A stretch of DNA of 64,000 nt from Artemia franciscana (Eukaryota; Arthropoda; Branchiopoda; Anostraca; Artemiidae): positions 22,979,696 through 23,043,695 of the forward strand of contig NC_088880.1 in the NCBI RefSeq assembly GCF_032884065.1. Direction: 5' to 3'. Shown here in pieces: positions 55,351 to 64,000 of the stretch (the stretch's first letter is position 1; the number at the start of each line of letters is the position of its first letter). Below the pieces are notes generated by a model. The model searched no databases, was not told the DNA's origin, and was given only the letters and a program-made list of their open reading frames with translations. The translations under genes and the position numbers were made by a program.

Positions 55351-57064
55351 AAACAGTTCCTGGTAACGAACTGTAGTAAGGAGCGACCCGGCTCAATAGT
55401 AACCAAAACTCTAAAAAATGGAATTTTGATACCAATAGCTACATCAAAGAATCGCATTTTAATGCTGATTTTAAATATATAAGTTTCATCAAGTTTAGTC
55501 TTACCCATCAAAAGTTACGAGCCTGAGAAAATTTGCGTTATTTTAGAAAATAGGGGGAAACACCCCCTAAAAGTCATAGAATCTTAACGAAAATCACACC
55601 ATCAGATCCAACGTATCAGAGAACCCTAGTGTAAAAGTTTCAAGCTCCTATCTACAAAAATGTGGAATTTTGCATTTTTGCCGGAAGGCAGATCACTGAT
55701 GCGTGTTTATTTGTTTTTTTGTTTTTGTTTTTTGTTTTCCCCAGGGGTGATCCTATCGACCCAGTTGTCCTAGAATGTTGCAAGAGGGCTCATTCTAACG
55801 GAAATGAAAAGTTCTAGTGCCCTTTTTAAGTGACCAAAAAATTGGAGGGCACCTAGGCCCCCTCCCACGCTAATTATTTTCCCAAAGTCAGCGGATCAAA
55901 ATTCTGAGATAGCCATTTTATTCAGCGTAGTCGAAAAACCTTATAACTATGTCTTTGGGGACGACTTACTCCCCACAGTCCCCATGGGAGGGGCTACAAG
56001 TTACAAACTTTGACCAGTGCTTACATATAGTAATGGTTATTGGGAAGTGTACAGTCGTTTTCAGGAGGATTTTTTGGTTGGGGGGAGGGGTTGAGAAGAG
56101 GGGGATATGCTGGGGGTACTTTCCATCGAGAATTTGTCATGGGAGAAGAAAATTTCCATGAAGGGACAGCAGGATTTACTAGCATTATTTAAAAAAAAAA
56201 CAATTAAAAAATAAATATGAAAAAGTTTTTTCAGCTTAAGTAAGGAACAGCATTAAAAATTAAAACATGAACAGATATTATTACCCATATGAGGGACTCA
56301 CCTCCTTTTAATACCTAGCTCTTTACGCTAAAGTATTTTTAGTAATTTCAACTATTTATTCTACGGCTTTTGTGATTCAGGGGTCATTCTTAATGAGTTG
56401 GGACAAAATTTAAGCTATAGTGTAAAGAGCGAGGTACTGACGAGGGGGCGAACCCCCTCATATAAGTAATAAAAACATGAGAATATAAAAGTTCTTTACG
56501 TAAGCTAATTTATAAGTTACGTAAATCTTTTACTAATAAAAAGATTCGTAAAACATTAAAAGTTCTAGTTGCCTTTTTAATTAACCAAAAAACCGGAGGG
56601 CAACTAGGCTTCCTCCCCCGCTCTTTTTTTCTCAAAATCATTCGATCAAAATTATGAGAAAGCCATTTAGCCAAAAAAAAAAAAAAAATGCAAATTCGTT
56701 TTGATTATTCCTCTGCGGAGAGCCAAAATCAAAACATGCATTGATTCAAAAACGTTCAGAAATTAAATAAAAGAAAAAACAAGTTTTTTTAACTGAAAGT
56801 AAGGAGCGACATTAAAACTTAAAACGAACAGAAATTACTTTGTATATGAAAGAGGCTGCTTCCTCGTCAACGCCCCGCTCTTTACGCTAAAGTTTTTTAC
56901 TGTTTTAAAAAGAAGAATTGAGAGAAAGAGTCAAACTTTAGCATAAAGAGCGGGGCGTTGATGAGGAAGCAGCCTCTTTCATATACGAAGTAATTTCTGT
57001 TCGTTTTAAGTTTTAATGTCGCTCCTTACTTTCAGTTAAAAAAACTTGTTTTTATTTTATTCAA
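55351..57064 (+). mobile_element. Element X, copy B2, in the satellite
   Basis: Same insertion point as A2 (after gcatcat, before ccttcagaaattc). It starts tcaaacagttcctggtaacg, so the loop-flanking stem has one mismatch. The palindromic end occupies about 56,745-57,064. No coding capacity. Confidence 0.7.
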
Positions 57065-59665
57065 TTCCTTCAGAAATTCAAGTATCTAGTCCCACTAGTT
57101 ATAGGTTAAAACTCTGCTACAGCTAGCAACTTTTCAAGTACAACGTTATGTCGTCTCGGTTAAGTGTGTTCAAAACATACACTTGAAGAGTGGGAAGCAT
57201 CTTAACCCCGTGACACCCTTAAATCCTATCCTTCAAAAATTCAAGTATTTAGTCCTACTGATTTTAGGTTAAAACTTTGCCACAGCTAGCAACTGTGAAA
57301 ATAAAATGTCATCTAAGGTAAGTGTGTTCCGAGGTTACACTTGAAGAGTGGGAGGCATATTAACCTCGTAAAGCCTATGAATCCTTTCCTTCAAAAATTC
57401 AAGTGTCTAATCCCAGAGATTTTAGGCTAAAACTTTGCCATAGCTAGCAACTGTGAAAATAAAACGTCATCTCAGGTAAGTGTGTTCCGAGTTTACACTT
57501 GAAGAGTGGGGGGCATATTAACCTAGTAATGCCCATGAATCCTTTCCTTCAAAAAATTCAAGTATTTAGTCCCACTAATTTTAAGTTAATCCTTTACCAC
57601 TGCTACCAACTGTTCAAGTACAACGTCATCTCAGTTAAGTGTGTTCCCAATATACTATTGAAGAGTGGGAGTCATATTAACCTCGTAATGCCCATGAATC
57701 CTTTCCGTTAAAAATTCAAGTATTTGGTCCCACTTATTTTAGGTTAAAATTTTGCCACACCTAGCAAATGTGCAAGTACAACGTCATCTGAATTAATTGC
57801 ATTCCGAGTTTACACTTGAAGAGTGGGACGTATATTAATCCCGTAACGCCCATGCATCTTTCCCTTCAAAAATTTAAGTATTTAGTCCCACTAATTTTAG
57901 GTTAGGACTTTTTATTAATTAGTTAAGTGTGTACTAAATATACACTTGAAGACTGGGAGGCATATTAACCCAATGACACCCTTGAATCATTTCCCTCAAA
58001 AATTCAATTATTTAGTCCCACTAATTTTAGAGTAAAAATTTGCTACAGCTAGCAACTGTTCAAGTACAACGTCATCTCAGTTAAGTGTGTTCCAAATACA
58101 TACATGAAGAGTGGGAGGTATATCTTAAGCCCGTAAGGACCTTGAATCCTTTCCTTTAAAAATTCAAGTATTTAGTCCCACTTATTTTAGGTAAAATTTT
58201 GCCATACCTAGCAACTGCTCAAGTACAACGTCATCTGAGTTGATTGTGCTCCGAGTTTACGCTTGAAGAGTGGGAGGCATATTAACCCAGTAACGCCCAT
58301 GAATCATTTCCTTCAAAAGTTTAAATGTTTAACCCCACAGATTTAAGGTTTAAACTAGGCTACAGCTTGAACATGTTCAAGTACAACGTCATCTCAGTTA
58401 AGTGTGTTCCAAATACATACATGAAGAGTGGGAGGTAGATCTTAAGCCCGTAAGGACCTTGAATCCTTTCCTTTAAAAATTCAAGTATTTAGTCCCACTT
58501 ATTTTTAGGTAAAATTTTGCCATACCTAGTAACTGCTCAAGTATAACGTCATCTGAGTTGATTGTGTTCCGAGTTTACGCTTGAAGAGTGGGAGGCATAT
58601 TAACCCAGTAACGCCCATGAATCATTTCCTTCAAAAGTTTAAATGTTTAACCCCACAGACTTAAGGTTTAAACTTGGCTACAGCTAGAACATGTTCAAGT
58701 ACAACGTCATCTCAGTTAAGTGTGTTCCAAATATATGCTTGAAGAGTGGGAGGTTTCTTAAACCCGTGATGCCCTTGAATCATTTTCTTGATAAATTCAA
58801 GTATTTAGAACCCGCTGCTTTTAGGTTAAAAGTTTGCTAAAGCTAGCAAGTGTTAAAGTACAACGTCACATGAGTTAAAAGTGTTCCAAATATACACTTG
58901 AAGAGTGGGAGGCATTTTTAACACACGAAGCCCTTCAATAGTTTCCTTCAAAAATTCAAGTATTTAGTCCCACTGATTTTAGGTTAAAAGTTTGCCACAG
59001 CTAACAGCTGTTCAAGAACAACCTCACGTCATCTTAGTTATGTGTGTTCTAAATAAACACATGAAGAGTGGGAGGGATCTTAAACCCGTGACGCCATTGA
59101 ATCATTTCTATCAAAAATTCAAGTATTTAGTCCCACTGATTTTAGGTTAAAAATTTGCCACAGCTAACAGCTGTTCAAGAACAACCTCACGTCATCTTAG
59201 TTATGTGTGTTCTAAATAAACACATCAAGAGTGGGAGGGATCTTAAACCCGTGACGCCATTGAATCATTTCCTTCAAAAATTCAAGTATTTAGTCCCACT
59301 GATTTTAGGTTAAAACTTCGCCACAGCTAGCAACTCTTTAAGTACAACGTCATCTCAGTTAAGTGTGTTCCGAGTTTTCTTTTGAAGAGTGAAAGGCATA
59401 TTAACCCCATAACGCCCATGAATCTTTTCCTTCAAAAATTTAAGTATTTAATCCCACTTGCTTTAGGTTGAAACTTGGCTACAGCTAGCAACAGTTCAAG
59501 TACAACGTCATCTCAGTTAAGTGTGTTCCGAATTAAAATTGAAGAGTGGAAGGCATCTTAAACCCGTGAAAACCTTAGATCCTTTCCTTTAAAAATGTAA
59601 GTATTTAGTCTCACTGATTTTAGGTTAAAACTTTGCTACAGCAAACAACTGTTCAAGTACAACGT
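57065..59665. repeat. ~160-bp satellite, units 6-21 (unit B)
   Basis: Sixteen monomers against eleven in A. Extra units come from local duplications: a two-unit block (catgaagagtgggaggta and its neighbour) repeated near 58,110 and 58,420, and a repeat of the taaacacat-type unit near 59,060 and 59,220. Two further diverged units end the array (59,380 and 59,540). Confidence 0.85.
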
Positions 59666-59955
59666 ACAGGAATAGGGCCGTGGCAATGGGCTAAAAATAA
59701 ATTGTAAGTAATAGTAAGTGAACTGTAAGTGATAATTGTAGGTAATACATGCTTCAAGTTGCCTAATTTCGAGGTAAAAAAAAACTTTATTTTTAAGAGC
59801 CTTAAAATACAATTCCGGTTAGTTGGTACGAACTTCACGCCTAACCAAGCAGGGAATGTGCGAAGTATTCAAGAAAAAAATTCTTTTTGACATAATAGTA
59901 TCGGCGTAATAAGTTGAGTAGCTAAATCATAATGAATTGCACACAAAATTCGTAC

Positions 59956-60015
59956 CTCTTTTGTCGTTTTCCCAATGGGTAGTAGATCTATATCTTTATT
60001 GGCGATTGCACTTAG
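59956..60015 (-). CDS. Putative 60-nt internal exon of the host gene, unit B
   Basis: Acceptor ttttttctctttttcag, 20 codons LSAIANKDIDLLPIGKTTKE, donor GAG|GTACGA. Same phase and length as 24,118-24,177. Differences in the exon are two silent and one Val/Ala, while the acceptor tract and the neighbouring sequence carry several changes. The next exon in the 5' direction would be outside the window. Confidence 0.45.
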
Positions 60016-60660
60016 CTGAAAAAGAGAAAAAAGAGAAGAGTAGTGTTAATATTTTGACTTTTCAAAAAAATTGTAAATTTGACTGGTTATCTTTACGGCT
60101 CTTTAGTTACAGGAAGATCGTAAAAATTAATCCATCGTCAATACCTAAAGACCTACCTGAATACAGGCATGCAGACCTCTCGTCTTCAGCATGAGGCAAA
60201 TCTAAATCAAACTTCAAATCTTTTCGAAGTCGAAAAAAGGCCAAGTTTCGCATATCCAAGCCAAACGAAGCTCTAACCAAGATTCTGAATTACAATGTTT
60301 GAGTCGGATCTAACTGGAGACTTCAATTTTCAGGTACAGTCGACCCTCTCTCAATTTTCACTGAACCAAATCCTAGTCTCAAGCATTTCCGTGTTGAATC
60401 ATCGAAACTCGAACAACGCATGCAGACTTAAAATTTATCTTAATTGAGTTGACAAAGTACAGCATTCAGTTTATTTTTATTAACAGTCTCAAGACTTATC
60501 ATACCCTATTTTTGTGATATTTGTCCTCAGGGTAACCAAGAATAAATAGTCTAAAAGTTTGAAGTTTACAATACATTTTAATACCCCAACCGGGCAACTT
60601 TAACGATTAACGTTTAAGAATATAAGAGCCAAGGACATACGACCAATTTATTTCGTGAGA
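60016..60660. other. Spacer paralogous to 24,178-24,825
   Basis: Closely matches A until ttatttcgtgagagaa (60,660), after which A joins directly to RT sequence and B continues with 3 kb absent from A. Confidence 0.45.
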
Positions 60661-63190
60661 GAAGGACAATTTTGAACCACCAAAGACTGGCGAATTTATA
60701 AAAATAAATACAAGATATTGTAAGAAAAATAGTGAAACCTTTGCAAGATTTCAACTAGGACAGGACAGACCCAGAGGCCCCTAGCGTAAGTGCCTGCACT
60801 TAAAAAACATTTTGATAAAATACCAATATCTAATAAATTATTTTTCCACTAAGTGGATAGACCCCCGCCCCCCATCTAAAGTAAAAATAGAAAACAAAGA
60901 GAATGACCATAAACTTTCTGCTTGCTTTAAATAACACATATTACATAAAATGCTAAAATGTGCTATCCAGATAAAAAAGAAACTCTATAGATCATTAATT
61001 AATTTCTGATATAGCTGTAGCAATAAAAAAAGGAACGCAAAAACAATATGCGTCAAAATAATAGCCTGAAAGTACAAAATTTATATTTTAAACATGATTC
61101 TCCCGTTGTGACCTCCTAGTTCTATAAAGCCTATGAGCTAATATAGTAGCAGAAATGTTTCTAATATATCAACAAAATTTCATCCACTTTTTATTTCTTT
61201 ACAATCTGTAGAATTTTCTGATTTTGCTATTCAAACTTAATTTATGATTTTAGCTCGTTTGTATTTTAGCCAACAAGCTTTATTGTTTATTTCCAACTGT
61301 AGCTTTATTCTCCAATTTTGCAAATTACAATTTTCCTCTGCAGGGAAGCTCCTCACACATACACACAGATACTATACAAAAGAATTTGAGAATCTGTCTC
61401 CGGCTTCAAATTACTCACATATTCCCTGCTTGAAATAGCAGTCTAAATGTGTATTTGGAAACAAATTCCTGTATTTCCAACCATAATTCATTCGCCTGAG
61501 CCCCCCAAAATTTATCTTGTACTCGGCTAAAACTTGGGCTGAGTTTGACCTGTACTTATCGATCATTGGTAAGAAATCAAAGTAATTTTAAACTGCATCA
61601 ATATTTAGAAGATATTTCTCTCTCCAGATTAATTTAGCGCGCAAATGAAGCGTCAAGAACCAGAGCCATCTTCTTAGACTAGTCTAAGTTGAGGTCCAAG
61701 AGAACTTACTTTTAATTTTCCTACTATTGATGATTGGTTTGTATCCTTATTCTGTTATTATTAAAAAGCTATTGGAATTGGAAATAGAAAAAGCTAAAGA
61801 GTTCAGTTTATCTTTTGTTCCGTTGAGTCTAACCTGTTACTTTCAGGGAGTCTGCATATTTTTTGTTCTTAACCCCCCAGCAAACATTATCAATTAGGTG
61901 AAAAAAGGTACGTGATTGCGGTGACTGCACTTACCAGACACATTGATAAAACTCAAATATCTAAAAGATTATGTGCACACTCTGTGGATAAATCCTCTCC
62001 CCTCTAAAATTACGACAGAAAGCATAGAGAATGACTGGAAAAAATATGCTTGCTTTCAACAAGACATATTACGTAAAACACTACAGCAAAGTTCTATGTG
62101 ACTCATAAAGAAAAGCCCTGTGACTCATTAACTCATTTTAAATGTTAGGTAATTTATTTCAGAAGCAAAGTCCTGTGATAGTATAAAAATAAAAAAAAAT
62201 ATCTGAAGATCTGTCTCAGACTTCAAAAACCCACATGTCCCCTGCTTGAAACAGTAGCCCAAATGTGAATTTGGAAATAATTCTCAGTATTTCATATCCT
62301 AACCCTCTCTTCCACCCGAGACCCTCGGAAAATCCTCTAGTACTTAGTTAAAACCATAGCTGGGTTAAGGCTGCACCTGTCATCCACAGCTGAAAATTTC
62401 CAAGAAATTCAAAAACTGAATTCTAGACAAATTTCTCTCTCGGCATTATTTTAGCATGCAAATAATGCATTTTAGTCACGAGCCATCTTTTAGAGTTATC
62501 AAAGTTGAAACTTTGGTCTGATTTCATTACAGTTTTATTAGAGATAGAAAAAAAATGACCAGTTTATCTTTTATTCCTTGAACCTAAACTGTTACTCTCG
62601 AGGGATTCCATACAATTTGTTTTTGGCTCCCAGCATATTATCAAGTAGTAACAAAGAAAAGACAGTACAGTTGTGAGTGACAATTTTGTCAATACATGAA
62701 TGAATAATACACGAACTAGCCAAAAAGCCTCTCAGATAACAGACAAAAAAATAGAGAAAAAAAAGTACGCAGCTTTCGAGTACTACAACCCAACTGACGA
62801 TGATTGTAGAATGGAAAAACATTCACGTCAGGTAGTCGACCCGTTATATTATGTGACATCATTGCCTTCTGATTAGGGACTGACTGGGTGTTACGGACAT
62901 ATGCCAATTAACCAAATCTTGACTAAGCGAAACTTGGCCGAATCGAACCAAAACCTTTTTGGTGAAAGAATTGTAATCTGGGATTAAATTGAATTGTGGC
63001 TGGTGGTATTAATGCCAATCTTTTGTCCCAATCGGAAAGAAGTGACCTGTTTTTGATGCTTTTCCTGAGTTAGTAAATAAAGACAAACAGTTTACCTACA
63101 TTCATAACCGTGCCTGCTACCGTTTCGACCATCAAAATCAGTGATTTTGTGACTCATTTTAATCGTGTTTTTTTCTACATTTAATCACAC
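60661..63190. repeat. B-only region with an internal, diverged duplication
   Basis: Two segments of roughly 0.7-1.1 kb, about 60,790-61,900 and 61,905-62,650, share ordered words: ttgataaaa, gtggata with cctc/gcccccc, gagaatgac, ctgcttgaaa, aaatgtg-atttggaaa, then a tttatcttttgttcc type end. No coding frame is supported in either copy and the family is unknown. Confidence 0.45.
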
Positions 63191-63199
63191 CATCCAGTC

Positions 63200-64000
63200 C
63201 ATATTTTCTTCCTTATTGATAATATTATTCCTCAAGCTCTTCAGCAAGCCCATATGCAGTCAATATCTTGTAGTGATATCTATCGGGCTTTAAAGAGGGC
63301 TAAGAAATCAACTGCTCCCGATATGGATGGTCTGTGTTACAATCACCTCGCCAATAAGTGTCCATTATTGTTAACACACATTCAGCTCCTATTCCAGATG
63401 TGTTTAGCCCAGTCATTAGTTACAGATAGTTTTTCTTTCGGAAACCGTAACATCAGTTTTGAAAAAGGGAAAGGACACAGATCGGTGTTCCAGTTATTGA
63501 CCAAATACAGTGTCCTGTTTCATGAGAAAGCTGTTCGAGTAGGCCCTATTCCCTGAAATTTTGACTAAATGTGATTTTTCTGATTATCAATTTGGGTTCA
63601 GAGCTGGTTTTGGTTGTTCTCAAGCCCATCATATACTTGGTCAGTTGCTAGTCGGTTAAAATGGATGTCTGATATATCTCAGCCCATCTCAGTAAAGATG
63701 GTAGTCAGGCAAGGTGGTGTGCTGTGTCCATATATTTTTAATACTGTGCTTGCAGATTATTTGCGAATGCTGTCCCCTACTGTGTTTCTAGAAAATGCTG
63801 TTGTTATTCAACTTGCCTATGCTGATGACGTACTGCTAGCTAGTCATACTGGATCAGGCCTCACAAAGAATCTAAATGTTCTGATAAATGATTCAATTAT
63901 GATTGGACTGAGATGAGTTCAGATATATCAGACATCCATTTTAACCGACCCAACGAATTGACATACCAATATTGAAGAACTTTTACGACGGAAGGATTGA
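63200..64000 (+). pseudogene. LINE reverse transcriptase, degraded, runs off window
   Basis: Paralogue of the fragment at 24,805 with more 5' sequence. RALKRAKKSTAPDMDGLCY is the RT finger word (A-P-D-x-D-G-L). In other frames LKKGKD and then SDYQFGFRAGFGCSQAHHIL follow (the G-F-R-x-G-x-x-C-x-Q block). After a gap come VRQGGVLCPYIFN and QLAYADDVLLASHTG. The palm segment with F-x-D-x-x-x-A-F-D between HHIL and VRQGG is missing, so the polymerase is dead regardless of the frameshifts. Orientation plus, continuing past 64,000. Confidence 0.7.

Overview
This is animal nuclear DNA, AT-rich and dominated by transposable elements. The evidence is several LINE families, hAT and Helitron remnants, minisatellites and satellites, long AT microsatellites, and a few GT-AG style exon candidates. 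I see no bacterial operons and no tRNA or rRNA genes. The repeat style fits an arthropod, and it recalls a branchiopod crustacean such as brine shrimp. That is an unverified impression, not something the sequence proves.

The main architecture is a head-to-tail duplication of about 29 kb. Unit A runs from about 1.79 kb to 30.98 kb. Unit B starts near 30.98 kb and runs past the end of the window. Landmarks recur in the same order and orientation (A to B): 3.6-4.1 to 31.07-31.5 kb; 4.2-4.4 to 37.3-37.6 kb; 5.4-13.0 to 37.6-47.7 kb; 14.8-17.6 to 47.75-50.5 kb; 18.0-19.65 to 51.67-53.3 kb; 19.7-24.8 to 54.85-60.65 kb; 24.8-25.1 to 63.7-64.0 kb. The units differ by discrete insertions and deletions that act as natural presence/absence pairs. 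B has a 123-bp tandem array plus a near full-length RTE-like LINE (31.66-37.34 kb), a hAT element with an 8-bp target duplication (38.27-40.62 kb), a 5'-truncated LINE (43.12-44.05 kb), a reverse-oriented Helitron derivative (50.51-51.67 kb) and a Jockey/CR1-like LINE fragment (about 53.55-54.4 kb). A has its own extras (1.87-3.6, 4.44-5.37, 7.64-7.86 and 13.05-14.8 kb).

Inside each unit lies a very long imperfect inverted repeat with arms of about 1.9 kb: 5.69-7.61 against 11.7-16.24 kb in A, and 37.88-42.0 against 46.32-49.18 kb in B. Its centre holds a diverged tandem array of about 250-bp monomers, a LINE tail and a 1.6-kb non-coding repeat here called X. A second X copy is inserted in a ~160-bp satellite (16 units in A, 21 in B).

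The only candidate host gene is on the minus strand. Three short open segments, all bounded by good splice signals and all in the same phase, lie at 30,095-30,221, 24,118-24,177 and 19,220-19,363. The last encodes an acidic C-terminus ending in a stop. The last two recur in unit B (59,956-60,015 and 52,883-53,026). If real, the satellite and X element lie inside its last intron. I do not recognise the protein.

The one long intact reading frame is the LINE endonuclease-reverse transcriptase at 34,431-36,995. Everything else coding-like is a degraded transposon protein. I found no defence system, CRISPR array or other clear new system. The most interesting items are the tandem Helitron 3' terminal modules, the minisatellite embedded in Helitrons, the giant inverted repeat, and the duplicated gene end.
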